The notes under the pieces were generated by a model. That model was given only the letters and a program-made list of their open reading frames with translations. It was not told where the DNA came from and did not search any database. From NCBI GenBank assembly GCA_009268125.1, contig WBOU01000002.1:434001-498000 (forward strand): 64,000 nucleotides of DNA, given 5' to 3'. Positions 1 through 7,440 of the stretch are shown piece by piece (the stretch's first letter is position 1; each line of letters opens with the position of its first letter). The position numbers were made by a program, and so were the translations under genes. The DNA is from Chloroflexia bacterium SDU3-3 (GTDB lineage: Bacteria; Chloroflexota; Chloroflexia; Chloroflexales; Roseiflexaceae).

Positions 1-1
1 C

Positions 2-616
2 GTGCTCGACAAGATCCTGGCCATCGGCGGCGTGCAGCAGGACGAGATCTTCGAGGTGCAGCTCAAGGCCCAGATCGCCCAATCCGACGCCGACCGCATC
101 GCCGCGCTGCTCGAAGACCCGCGCATCCAGATCACCAAGACCAGCGAGCGCGACCAGTACGACACCTACTTCCTCTGGGCCGACGCCACCAAGGGCCGCG
201 TGCGCATCCGCGAGGATCACCGCCGCGACCCGCAGGCCCGCGTCGAGCCGAAGTACACCATCACGCTCACCGCGCCCGAGCTGCGCGATGTCTACTCCGA
301 CTCGGTGCTGCTCAGCCGCGCTCGCTACACCGCTAGCGCCGACCGCACGCTGCGCTTCTACCGCGAGTACTTCCAGCCCGACCGCGTGGTGGAGGTGGAG
401 AAGCACCGCCGCCGCTGGCGGTTCATCTACCAGGGCCAGGATTTCGCGCTGAACATCGACACGCTCGATGGGCGGCCTAGCCCCTACCTGGAGATCAAGA
501 GCCGCACCTGGAGCCGCCGCGACGCCCAGGCCAAGATCGACCTGATCGGCGAGCTGCTCAAGCTGTTTGGCGTGCCCGAGCAGGCCCTGATCACCCAGGA
601 GTATGTGGACATGTAG
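2..616 (+). CDS. CYTH-like domain protein, left end probably outside the window
   Basis: The 204 visible residues fit a CYTH (triphosphate tunnel) fold, whose members hydrolyse or cyclise triphosphates or bind polyphosphate. Visible support is alternating charged strands: FEVQLKAQ near the N-terminus, the basic strand RVRIRED around residue 68, VVEVEKHRRRW near 130, NIDTLDGRPSPYLEIK near 150, and a C-terminal helix. The frame is open to the first base of the window and the first codon available is a GTG at base 2 without a visible ribosome binding site. This may therefore be the C-terminal domain of a longer protein, for example one with an N-terminal kinase domain. The substrate cannot be told. 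The gene is followed by a 21-bp tandem repeat and then coaE on the same strand. Confidence 0.6.
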   Translation: MLDKILAIGGVQQDEIFEVQLKAQIAQSDADRIAALLEDPRIQITKTSERDQYDTYFLWADATKGRVRIREDHRRDPQARVEPKYTITLTAPELRDVYSDSVLLSRARYTASADRTLRFYREYFQPDRVVEVEKHRRRWRFIYQGQDFALNIDTLDGRPSPYLEIKSRTWSRRDAQAKIDLIGELLKLFGVPEQALITQEYVDM

Positions 617-665
617 TCATTTGCGCCCAGGTGATGGCCGATACACGCGTCGGCCATCATCTGGG

Positions 666-742
666 TGTCGGTCTATGACTTTAGCATGTCGGTCTATGAC
701 TTTAGCATGCCGGTCTGTGACTTTGACGTGTCGGTCTATGAT
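666..742. repeat. 21-bp tandem repeat, about 3.7 copies
   Basis: Units start at 666, 687, 708 and 729. The first two copies are identical (TGTCGGTCTATGACTTTAGC plus A). The third has four substitutions and the fourth is partial. The array lies between the CYTH gene and coaE and has no long open frame. Confidence 0.85.
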
Positions 743-757
743 GAATAGAGCGAAGAA

Positions 758-769
758 TATCATATGATA
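758..769. promoter_or_regulatory. AT-rich palindrome upstream of coaE
   Basis: TATCATATGATA is a perfect 12-bp palindrome in an AT-rich patch, and a related TATCATATA follows at 785-793. It lies about 50 bp upstream of the coaE start and may be part of the promoter or an operator. Function is inferred only from position and symmetry. Confidence 0.3.
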
Positions 770-819
770 GCGCTATTGTATTCCTATCATATACTCGTAC
801 CGCATCGCCAGGAGACATA

Positions 820-1434
820 ATGCCAGCGCAGAGGCTCTACCTGATCGGGATGACGGGAAACATCGCCTGCGGCAAAAGCACCGTGCTGGCCGAGCTAGCG
901 CGGCGCGGCGCAGCCGTGATCGATGCCGACCGCGTGACGCACGACCTGCAGCAGCCGGGCCAGCCGGTCTACCAGCAGATCGTGGCCGCCTTCGGGCCGC
1001 AGGTGGCCACCGCGCCGGGTGGGCCGCTCGACCGCAAGCGGCTGGCCAGCGTGGTGTTCAGCGACGCCGAGGCCCTGCGGCGGCTGGAGGCGATCGTGCA
1101 CCCCGCCGTGCGGGCCACGGTGTTCGGCTGGCTGGAGGAGGTGGCGCGGGCGGGGCTGGCCCGCGTGGCTGTGGTGGATGCGATCAAGCTGCTGGAGGCG
1201 GGCTGGAAGGCGCGTTGCGACGCGATCTGGGTCGTCACATGCACGCCCGAGCAGCAGGCCCAGCGCCTGATCGCCACGCGCGGCATGTCGCCCGAGGAGG
1301 CCCGCATGCGCATCGAGGCCCAGCCGCCCCAGGCCGATAAGGTGGCCCAGGCCGATGTGGTGATCGACAACAGCGGCCCGCTGGATGCCACCTTGGCCCA
1401 GATCGACCGCGCCTGGGAGAACCTGGGAACGTAA
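820..1434 (+). CDS. coaE: dephospho-CoA kinase
   Basis: CoaE catalyses the last step of coenzyme A synthesis, ATP-dependent phosphorylation of the 3'-hydroxyl of dephospho-CoA, in the cytosol. The 204-residue length is normal for the family. A P-loop GNIACGKST sits at residues 13-21, followed by the family's VIDADRVTHDL segment (about 33-43), the LEAIVHPAVR stretch of the CoA-binding lid region, and the C-terminal VVIDNSGPLDAT motif. The ATG is preceded by AGGAGA at good spacing. The usual IPLL stretch after the lid is replaced by VVVDAIKLLEAG; AIKLLEAG is a common variant, so activity is expected. A strong hairpin terminator follows at 1525-1559. Confidence 0.95.
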   Translation: MPAQRLYLIGMTGNIACGKSTVLAELARRGAAVIDADRVTHDLQQPGQPVYQQIVAAFGPQVATAPGGPLDRKRLASVVFSDAEALRRLEAIVHPAVRATVFGWLEEVARAGLARVAVVDAIKLLEAGWKARCDAIWVVTCTPEQQAQRLIATRGMSPEEARMRIEAQPPQADKVAQADVVIDNSGPLDATLAQIDRAWENLGT

Positions 1435-1687
1435 CCACGAAGACACGAAGGGTTTGAGAACGGGGACCGGAACCACCAAGACTCCAAGACACCAAGGTTT
1501 TGAAGAAGTGATGGCCATAAGAAAGGGATGAAGCAAGTGATGCTTCATCCCTATTATTTTGAGAAATCTCCAAAATGGAGGTTTACCTGAATCTCCGGAT
1601 CTTGGAGTCTTGGAGTCTTCGTGGTTAATCAGGGTCTTGGTGGTTCATCCGAATCTCCGGATCTTCGCGTCTTCGTGGTTAATCAGC
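1434..1687. repeat. dispersed ACCACGAAGAC/CCAAGACTCC repeat cluster
   Basis: The stretch between coaE and the convergent glycosyltransferase is built from short repeats. One arm carries ACCACGAAGACACGAAGGG (1434-1452) and ACCACCAAGACTCCAAGACA onward (1472-1497). The other arm carries the inverted equivalents CTTGGAGTCTTGGAGTCTTC (1601-1620) and CTTCGCGTCTTCGTGGTT (1663-1680). GAATCTCCGGATCTT is directly repeated at 1590-1604 and 1651-1665. The last copy runs into the stop codon of the glycosyltransferase. A 26-bp relative of 1472-1497 recurs inverted at 45086-45111 with one mismatch. Confidence 0.7.
1525..1559 (+). terminator. intrinsic terminator after coaE
   Basis: GGGATGAAGCA and TGCTTCATCCC form a perfect 11-bp stem with loop AGTGA (1525-1551), followed by TATTATTTT. 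It would end coaE transcription before the convergent gene. Confidence 0.8.
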
Positions 1688-2884
1688 CCCTTCGCGGCGA
1701 GCAAGCTGCTGGTACAGCTGCTCGTGCTGCTGGGCGATGTGCTCCCACGAGAACTGTGCGGCCAGCTGCCGCCCGCCCTCGGCCAGCCGCGCCCGCAGCG
1801 CGGGGTCGCCTGCCAAGCGCAGGATGGCCTGGGCCAGCGGGGCGGGTTGGTCGGGCGGCACCAGCAGGGCGCTCTCGCCCTCGACCAGTGGGCGCAGCGC
1901 GCCGCCCGCCGCCTGGGGCGCGGTCGTCACCACCGGCGCGCCGTGGGCCAGCGCCGCCAGCAGGCTGCCGCGCCGGAAGCTCGCGCCGTCGGCGAATGGC
2001 AGCGCGGCCATGTCGGCGGCACGCAGGTGCGCGGCCACCTCGTGCTCGGGCAGCTGCCCGGTGATCTGCACGCGCCCGCCCAGGCCCAGCGCGGCGATCC
2101 TCGCCCGCACCTCGGCGGCGTAGGCCACATCCTGCGGCGCGCTGGCCTCGCCCCCGATCACCAGCAGGCGGATGTGGGGCGGCAGCAGGGCCAGCGCCTC
2201 TACCAGCGTGTCCACGCCCTTGCTGCGCCCCATCAGCCCGAAGTAGGCCACCAGCACCTCGTCGTCGGCCAGGCCAAGCTGCCGCCGCCAGGCCTCGCGC
2301 TCGTAGCCATCCGGCAGCGCCGTGGGGATATTCGAGCCGATGGGGATGAGCGCGGCGGGCCTGCGGGGCGGCGGGCGGTAGCGCTGGGCCTGGGCCAGGT
2401 CGGCCTCGTTGGTCAGGATGGCCGCGTCGGCGTCGGCGATCAGGCGGCGGGTGACGTAGCGGCGCAGCGGCCCGGCCTTGGGGAAGAGGTACGGCTCCAG
2501 CAGATCGTGGGCGGTGACAAGCGTGGGCGGGGCCTGGGGCGTGCGGCGCAGCCGCCAGGGCAGGAAGTTGATGGCCGGGTGCATGCCGTAGGCCCCGGTC
2601 TGGTACTGGATATGCAGCGCGTCGGGGCGGGTCTGGGCTAGCGCCTGGGCCACGCAGCGCCAGCTGGGCCAGCCCCACCCGCCCGCGCAGGGCAGCGCCA
2701 GCAGTGGCTCGCCCGCTAGGCCCTGCACCACAAAGCGCTGCCCCACAATCGTCCAGATCGTGACCGCGTGGCCGCGCGCCGCGAGCGCCGTGCCGAGCTG
2801 GCGGGTGTAGTCGCCAATACCACCGGCTGTAGGCGGATACTCGGCGCTGAGAAGGGCTAGGTGCATGTGCAATCGTTTTGTCAT
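1679..2884 (-). CDS. family 4 glycosyltransferase (GT-B)
   Basis: This 401-residue protein transfers a sugar from an activated donor, probably to a cell-surface glycan; donor and acceptor are unknown. The N-terminal domain opens with LLSAEYPPTAGGIGDYTRQL, the usual GT4 acceptor-side start. The C-terminal domain shows YFGLMGRSKGVDTLVEAL (about 235-252), LLVIGGE, the VQITGQLPEHEV segment and a GESALLVPPDQPAPLAQAI nucleotide-sugar site, with the acidic E in GESALLVP. An extended -10 (TGGTATACT on this strand, 2908-2916) lies about 24 bases upstream of the chosen ATG. A second ATG at 2866 is possible and neither has a clear Shine-Dalgarno sequence. The stop codon falls inside a dispersed repeat, so the last residues may have been altered by repeat insertion. 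Confidence 0.88.
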   Translation of the reverse strand: MTKRLHMHLALLSAEYPPTAGGIGDYTRQLGTALAARGHAVTIWTIVGQRFVVQGLAGEPLLALPCAGGWGWPSWRCVAQALAQTRPDALHIQYQTGAYGMHPAINFLPWRLRRTPQAPPTLVTAHDLLEPYLFPKAGPLRRYVTRRLIADADAAILTNEADLAQAQRYRPPPRRPAALIPIGSNIPTALPDGYEREAWRRQLGLADDEVLVAYFGLMGRSKGVDTLVEALALLPPHIRLLVIGGEASAPQDVAYAAEVRARIAALGLGGRVQITGQLPEHEVAAHLRAADMAALPFADGASFRRGSLLAALAHGAPVVTTAPQAAGGALRPLVEGESALLVPPDQPAPLAQAILRLAGDPALRARLAEGGRQLAAQFSWEHIAQQHEQLYQQLARREGAD

Positions 2885-2907
2885 GTCGGGCGGAAAAGCG
2901 CCGTGCT

Positions 2908-2916
2908 AGTATACCA
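2908..2916 (-). promoter_or_regulatory. extended -10 of the glycosyltransferase gene
   Basis: On the minus strand the sequence reads TGGTATACT, a TGn-extended -10 hexamer. A start about seven bases downstream would give a leader of roughly 17 nt. Confidence 0.5.
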
Positions 2917-2991
2917 TCTGTCAGCGGGTCTCTCGCGATCCGCAATCCGGCTTCCCGCTGGCGTACGATCAAAGACGGAGGCAACGTCCCC

Positions 2992-4344
2992 ATGCATTGG
3001 CCCCTATCGCGCCGACTCAGACGGCAGATAAGCTGGACGCCGCTCGAGCTGAGCACCCTGGCCCTCTCGCTCCTGCTGATGGCATCGGCGGGCGCAGAGA
3101 TCTACCGCTGGGTGAACCCGCCCGTGGCTCCCGCTGCTGCCCGCTCGCAGGAGTTGGCCACCGAGACCCCCGCCGCATCCCCGACCGATGTGGCCCCTAC
3201 GGCCACGCCCACATCCACACCCGCGCCGCCCACGTCTACGCCCATGCCGCCCACGGCCACCGCTGGGCTGCCTACCGCCACGCTCGCGCAGGCCACGGCC
3301 ACCGCTGGGCTGCCCACTGCCACACCCGCGCCCGAGCAGGCTACGCCCGCGCCCAGCCCGGCCCAGGCCGAGCCGCCCACCGCCATACCCACGGCCACCG
3401 CTGGCCCGCTGGAGACCGTGGTGGTCGACCCGCCGCTCACCATCTCGCAGCTGCCCACGGTCGCCTCGGTCGCGCCGGGCGGGCAGTTCAGCTATGTTGT
3501 GCATGTGGTCTCGACCAGCCATCAGCAGCGCAGCATCCGCATGCAGATGCTGCTCGACGAGCAGATGGATGTGGTCGAGGTCAGCTCGTCGGTGGGCAGC
3601 TGCCAGAACGGCACGCCGGTGGTCTGCGTGATCACTGCGCAGCTTGGCCAGCCCGCGCGCATCCAGGTCGATGTGCGCGTGCACAGCGATGCGGCGCTGG
3701 GCAGCAGCCTTTCGGCGCGCACCATCGCCGAGGACGACGAGCGGGTGACCGCCGCCGCCGACCCGGCCTACGTATACCTGGATATCGTGGGCAATACCCA
3801 CCAGAGCAACGGCGTGGATCAGGCCATCGCCACCCCCCAGGCCCAGTTTATCGTCGAGACCCACACCCCCACCGCCCAGCCCGATGCTGGCGCTGGCGTC
3901 ACGCGCGCGGCCAGCACCGCCAGGCCTACCTCTACCGCCACGGCTAGCCCCACCGCCAGCCCAGCGCCCACCGCCGCCGCGCTGGCCAGCGACGAGGCCG
4001 CTGCCACGCCGCCGCTGCCGCCCACCTTGGGGCCATCCACGCCCAGCGGCGGCGGCGACCCGATCGATCCCACTGTTGCCAGCCCCATGCTGCCGGACAC
4101 CGGGGCCGCGCTGCCTGCGCTGGGCATCGGCCTTGGCCTGTTTGGCATCGCCCTCACCGTCCACAGCGCGCGGCGCATCCGCCGCGCCGATGGCGAGCTG
4201 ACCGACCGTGGCGCGGAGATCGGCCAGCTCAGCCCGCTGATCGACGACGTGGTGGGCCAGCAGCACGCCACGGTCGCGGAGATCCGGCGCATGCAGAAGG
4301 ACAGCGACGAGATGCTGGCCATGCTGCGTGGAAAAAAGGCCTAG
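2992..4344 (+). CDS. membrane-anchored surface protein with Pro/Thr-rich linkers and LPDTG-like tail
   Basis: The ATG at 2992 follows GGAGG at good spacing, giving 450 residues. The order is: a short basic N-terminus, a membrane segment (about 19-38, LSTLALSLLLMASAGAEIY), a long Pro/Thr/Ala linker with repeated TAGLPTAT units, and a DUF11-like beta-sandwich (about 145-260) with SVGSCQNG and VVCVIT cysteines. A second Pro/Thr/Ser linker follows, then LPDTG at 367-371, a hydrophobic segment, RRIRR, and about 50 residues of charged, coiled-coil-like tail. LPxTG + hydrophobic helix + Arg is the layout of a sortase sorting signal, but such signals normally end right after the basic residues, so the tail is unusual. 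No sortase gene is in the window. Function is unknown beyond surface display. Its stop codon overlaps that of the convergent HxlR gene. Confidence 0.7.
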   Translation: MHWPLSRRLRRQISWTPLELSTLALSLLLMASAGAEIYRWVNPPVAPAAARSQELATETPAASPTDVAPTATPTSTPAPPTSTPMPPTATAGLPTATLAQATATAGLPTATPAPEQATPAPSPAQAEPPTAIPTATAGPLETVVVDPPLTISQLPTVASVAPGGQFSYVVHVVSTSHQQRSIRMQMLLDEQMDVVEVSSSVGSCQNGTPVVCVITAQLGQPARIQVDVRVHSDAALGSSLSARTIAEDDERVTAAADPAYVYLDIVGNTHQSNGVDQAIATPQAQFIVETHTPTAQPDAGAGVTRAASTARPTSTATASPTASPAPTAAALASDEAAATPPLPPTLGPSTPSGGGDPIDPTVASPMLPDTGAALPALGIGLGLFGIALTVHSARRIRRADGELTDRGAEIGQLSPLIDDVVGQQHATVAEIRRMQKDSDEMLAMLRGKKA

Positions 4345-4757
4345 CGCTCTCTCACAAGGGCGGCGACCGTATCTTGGAGCGGCGTGTGATCTTGCTGATC
4401 ATACGCCGCTTGCGCTTTGGCGACCTCGCCCAGGTGCCCGTAGGCCCACTCGCAGATGGCCTGGATCGGGCCGAGCAGGCTCTCGCCCAGCGGCGTGAGC
4501 GAGTATTCCACCATGGGCGGCACCACCGGGTGCACCACGCGCCGGATCAGGCCGTCGCGCTCCATCGCGCGGAGCGTCTGGGTCAGCATCTTTTTCGAGA
4601 TGCCATCGATCCGCCGGAGCAGCTGCGAGAAGCGCATGGCTCCATCCCCCAGCGCGTAGAACACAAGCATCGTCCACTGATCTGCGATCAGTCTGAGCAC
4701 CTGTCGCGAGTGGCATTCAGATTGAAAGATGTCGGGCTGTTGCTGCTTGGTTTCCAT
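4341..4757 (-). CDS. HxlR-family winged-helix transcriptional regulator
   Basis: This 138-residue protein shows the HxlR winged helix over most of its length: an N-terminal CHSRQVLRLIADQWTMLVFYAL, then MRFSQLLRRIDGISKKMLTQTLRAMERDGLIRR with recognition helix and wing, and VEYSLTPLGESLL. HxlR proteins usually sense electrophiles or small aromatic ligands and often regulate a divergent neighbour. That neighbour is an esterase starting at 4892. The cysteine at position 15 (SECHSRQV) is at the place where many HxlR proteins carry their redox-active Cys, suggesting but not proving a thiol switch. A candidate operator lies directly at the start codon. The TAG stop shares CTAG with the convergent surface-protein gene. 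Confidence 0.9.
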   Translation of the reverse strand: METKQQQPDIFQSECHSRQVLRLIADQWTMLVFYALGDGAMRFSQLLRRIDGISKKMLTQTLRAMERDGLIRRVVHPVVPPMVEYSLTPLGESLLGPIQAICEWAYGHLGEVAKAQAAYDQQDHTPLQDTVAALVRER

Positions 4758-4758
4758 A

Positions 4759-4775
4759 GGTTACTTTTTGGTACC
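4759..4775. promoter_or_regulatory. candidate HxlR operator
   Basis: GGTTACTTTTTGGTACC is an imperfect dyad (GGTTAC against GTACC) immediately upstream of the HxlR start, in the AT-rich divergent region shared with the esterase gene. HxlR-family operators are commonly short A/T-centred dyads of this kind. The assignment rests on position and symmetry. Confidence 0.4.
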
Positions 4776-4891
4776 TTCTTCTCAAAACATAGCTTACAGT
4801 CTATAGTGGCATTATCATACATCCGCTAGGCGTTGCCTACCTGCGCGAGCATGATCTTGGCAGCGACCGCGAGACCACAGGAGAGAGAAGA

Positions 4892-5824
4892 ATGCCCAGC
4901 AGAGAAAGTGTCCAGATCCGCTCGGCCCTGCTTGCCGAGAAGAACGCCCCGTTTGCCGAGCTATCGCTGGCCGAGCGCCGCGCCGGGTTCGAGGGCATGG
5001 TCGAGCGACATGTTGGCCAGCCCATCCCGCTGCCCGAGGGCACCCACGTGCAGCCGGTCGACGCGGGCGGCATCCCCGCCGAGTGGGTCGTGCCACCGCA
5101 TCACAGCGCCGAGAGCGTGCTGCTCTACCTGCATGGCGGCGGCTATATCCTGGGGTCGCCTCGGTCGCACCGCGATCTGGTCGCGCGCCTGAGCCTCGCC
5201 GCTGGGGTGCGCAGCCTGCTGATCGACTACCGCCTTGCGCCGGAGCACCCCTTCCCAGCGGCGGTGGAGGATGCGCTGGCCGCCTACCGCTGGCTGCTGG
5301 GAGCGGGGGTGCGCCCCGAGCAGATCGTGGTGGGCGGCGACTCGGCGGGCGGCGGGCTGAGCCTGGCGCTGCTGCTAGCGCTTCGCCAGGAGGGCCTGCC
5401 TATGCCCGCTGGGGCCGCCCTGATCTCGCCGTGGACCGATCTTCCCGGCGAGCTGCCGAGCCGCGCCGCCAAGGGCGATGCCGACCCGATCTTCACCAGC
5501 GAGGCGCTGGAGGGGCTTGGCAAGGCCTACCCCGGCGCGACCGACCCGCGCCACCCGCAGATCTCGCCCATCCACGCCGATCTGCGCGGCCTGCCTGCCC
5601 TGGCCATCCAGGTGGGCGAGGATGAGCTGCTGCTGGATGATTCGCTGGTGCTGGCCGAGCACGCCCGTGCCGCCGATCTGGCGGTGGAGCTGTCGGTGTG
5701 GCCGGATATGTGGCACGTGTTCCAGATCTACGCCGCCGCTGTCCCCGAGGCGCAGCGCGCCATCGAGGAGCTTGCCAGCTTCATCCGGCGGCGGCTGGGG
5801 CTGGGCGAGGCCGTCGTCGGCTAG
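4892..5824 (+). CDS. alpha/beta hydrolase, HSL-type esterase
   Basis: This 310-residue carboxylesterase belongs to the hormone-sensitive-lipase family and should cleave short acyl esters in the cytosol (no signal peptide). The oxyanion-hole motif HGGG is at residues 81-84, the DYRLAPEHPFPAA signature at about 112-124, and the nucleophile elbow GDSAGG at 149-154 with Ser151. The remaining triad members are the Asp in VGEDELLLDDS (about 249) and the His in DMWHVF (about 279). The ATG follows AGGAGAGAGAAGA. It is divergent from the HxlR regulator, which probably controls it. A perfect 17-bp hairpin follows the gene. Confidence 0.92.
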   Translation: MPSRESVQIRSALLAEKNAPFAELSLAERRAGFEGMVERHVGQPIPLPEGTHVQPVDAGGIPAEWVVPPHHSAESVLLYLHGGGYILGSPRSHRDLVARLSLAAGVRSLLIDYRLAPEHPFPAAVEDALAAYRWLLGAGVRPEQIVVGGDSAGGGLSLALLLALRQEGLPMPAGAALISPWTDLPGELPSRAAKGDADPIFTSEALEGLGKAYPGATDPRHPQISPIHADLRGLPALAIQVGEDELLLDDSLVLAEHARAADLAVELSVWPDMWHVFQIYAAAVPEAQRAIEELASFIRRRLGLGEAVVG

Positions 5825-5849
5825 CGCGAGCATATTCAGGACGACATAA

Positions 5850-5889
5850 AAACGGGCTGCGCTCTTTTCAATAAGAGCGCAGCCCGTTT
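5850..5889. terminator. bidirectional terminator
   Basis: AAACGGGCTGCGCTCTT pairs perfectly with AAGAGCGCAGCCCGTTT (17 bp) around a TTCAAT loop. A/T tails on both sides suit the convergent esterase and GGPP synthase genes. Confidence 0.9.
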
Positions 5890-5903
5890 GTGTTTGCCGC
5901 GCG

Positions 5904-6920
5904 CTACTTGCTGCGCCCCAGCAGCCCCTCGGTGATGGCGCGGATGTGGCGGAGCGCCGCGCTCTCGCCGCCCACCGCATCCAGGGCGGCCAGCGCCTGG
6001 CGGTGGTGGTGGGCCGCCACGCCCTCGGTGTAGCCCCTGGCCCCCGCCTGATCGAGGATGGCCAGCGCGCGCAGCACCTCGACCTCGCTCAGCTCGGGGC
6101 GGGCGTAGAGCGCCGCTAGCTCCTCGCGGGCGTCGGCGGTGGCCAGCGCGCGGATGATGGGCAGCGAGAGCTTGCGGCGGTAGATATCGGCGGCCAGGGG
6201 CTTGCCAGTCTGCTCGGGCAGGCCCCAGATCCCCAGCACATCGTCCTGGATCTGGAAGGCTAGCCCCAGGTGCTCGCCGAAGTCGAACAGGCTCTTGGCC
6301 GCCTGCGCGTCGGCCCCGCCGATGATCGCGCCCAGCCCCGCCGCCGCCGCGATCAGGGCCGCCGTCTTGCGGCTGATCATGGCCAAATAGTCGCCCTCGG
6401 TGATGCTGCGGTTGCCCTCGAAGCTGATGTCGAGGAACTGGCCCTCGCAGATTGTCAGGATGGTCTCGTCGAAGCGGCGCAGCACCTCCAGCACCACCTC
6501 GGCGGGCACGCCGTTGGCCGCCAGCCGATGCACCGCCAGGTGGGCCACCACGAACATGCCGTCGCCGGTGTTGATGCCCTGGGCCAGGCCCCAGAGCTTC
6601 CACACGGTCGGCCTGCCGCGCCGCGTGTCGCTGTTGTCCTCGATGTCGTCGTGGATGAGCGTGAAGTCGTGCAGCAGCTGGATGCCAGCCGCCAGCGGCA
6701 GGGCTTTGGCCGCGCTGCCGCCCACCGCCTCGCAGGCCAGCATGGCCAGCTGGGGCCGCAGCAGCTTGCCGGGGTCGCAGCTGGCCTCGCCCAGCTGCTC
6801 ATCGCGCCAGCCAAGCTGGTAGTGCTGCATGTGGTAGAACTGCGCCACCCGATCCTCGGCGAGGGGGAATGCTGCGCGCATTGCATCTTGAATGGGTATG
6901 CGAGGGTCTGCTGTTGTCAT
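5904..6920 (-). CDS. polyprenyl diphosphate synthase (GGPP/FPP synthase type)
   Basis: This enzyme condenses isopentenyl diphosphate with allylic diphosphates to make C15-C20 chains for carotenoids, quinones or lipids. The first aspartate-rich motif is DDIED (91-95) within TLIHDDIEDNSDTRRGRPT. The second is FQIQDDVLG (about 214-222). Both bind Mg-diphosphate. GKLLRPQLAML at about 51-61 supplies the IPP-binding Lys/Arg. Bulky aromatic residues are absent at positions -4 and -5 before the first motif (TLIH), which argues for a product longer than C15. The length of 338 is normal. GGATGAACG precedes the ATG and an extended -10 (TGGTATGCT) lies at 6999-7007. Confidence 0.9.
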   Translation of the reverse strand: MTTADPRIPIQDAMRAAFPLAEDRVAQFYHMQHYQLGWRDEQLGEASCDPGKLLRPQLAMLACEAVGGSAAKALPLAAGIQLLHDFTLIHDDIEDNSDTRRGRPTVWKLWGLAQGINTGDGMFVVAHLAVHRLAANGVPAEVVLEVLRRFDETILTICEGQFLDISFEGNRSITEGDYLAMISRKTAALIAAAAGLGAIIGGADAQAAKSLFDFGEHLGLAFQIQDDVLGIWGLPEQTGKPLAADIYRRKLSLPIIRALATADAREELAALYARPELSEVEVLRALAILDQAGARGYTEGVAAHHHRQALAALDAVGGESAALRHIRAITEGLLGRSK

Positions 6921-6998
6921 CGTTCATCCTACTACAAGCGATAGATGGGGGTTTGGGTGGCCTGAGAGCCACGGTGCTTGCGACGGTATCCTACAAAG

Positions 6999-7007
6999 AG
7001 CATACCA
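6999..7007 (-). promoter_or_regulatory. extended -10 of the GGPP synthase gene
   Basis: On the minus strand the sequence reads TGGTATGCT, a TGn-extended -10. It would give a leader of about 70 nt before the ATG at 6920. Confidence 0.35.
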
Positions 7008-7212
7008 CAGTTTGTCATAGAGCTGATATATCCGGGGTATGTGATTCGATCGTACCTTTGATGATCCTTGTGCGGTGATTGAGCACACGATGCCGGTAGC
7101 CTGTGGCGGGTGCAGTGCGCTGATGTTGCGACGGCGGCTATGGCAAGAGAGGGGTGGACATAACGTGCGAGCGGCGAGGCGATTGGCGCGGTCAGGCGTC
7201 GGTATGGCGCGT

Positions 7213-7251
7213 AGTAATCTTCCAGTAATCTTATGTAACCACGCAGTAATC
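7213..7251. promoter_or_regulatory. helically spaced AGTAATC direct repeats
   Basis: AGTAATC occurs at 7213, 7224 and 7245, that is with 11- and 21-bp spacing, on one face of the helix. This resembles tandem boxes bound by winged-helix response regulators. It is about 190 bp upstream of the BlaI-family gene. Confidence 0.35.
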
Positions 7252-7440
7252 CAAAACGCTTGTTGCGTGCGTCCCTGGCTAGTACACTACACGTGCGGAT
7301 CGCGAACACAGGAACTTTGCCCAGTAGCACGGTTTACGAACAAACAGGCGTTAGGTAAGTTAATGGATCTCGCTGGTCGGCGATCTCCGCGAGTGGATGA
7401 CACGACCGGCACACACGCTATCTGAAAGGAGTCCACTCCC

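Larger units (their letters stand above)
6921..7440. other. long divergent intergenic region
   Basis: I see no convincing gene in this 520-bp stretch between the GGPP synthase and blaI-like genes. Short open frames on both strands lack ribosome binding sites and known motifs. It holds a candidate extended -10 for the GGPP synthase (6999-7007, minus strand) and three spaced AGTAATC repeats (7213-7251). Confidence 0.6.

Noticed and set aside
7075-7425. 116-codon forward frame upstream of the BlaI-type gene
   Set aside because: No ribosome binding site, no motif, and codon use unlike neighbouring genes; it is probably promoter region.
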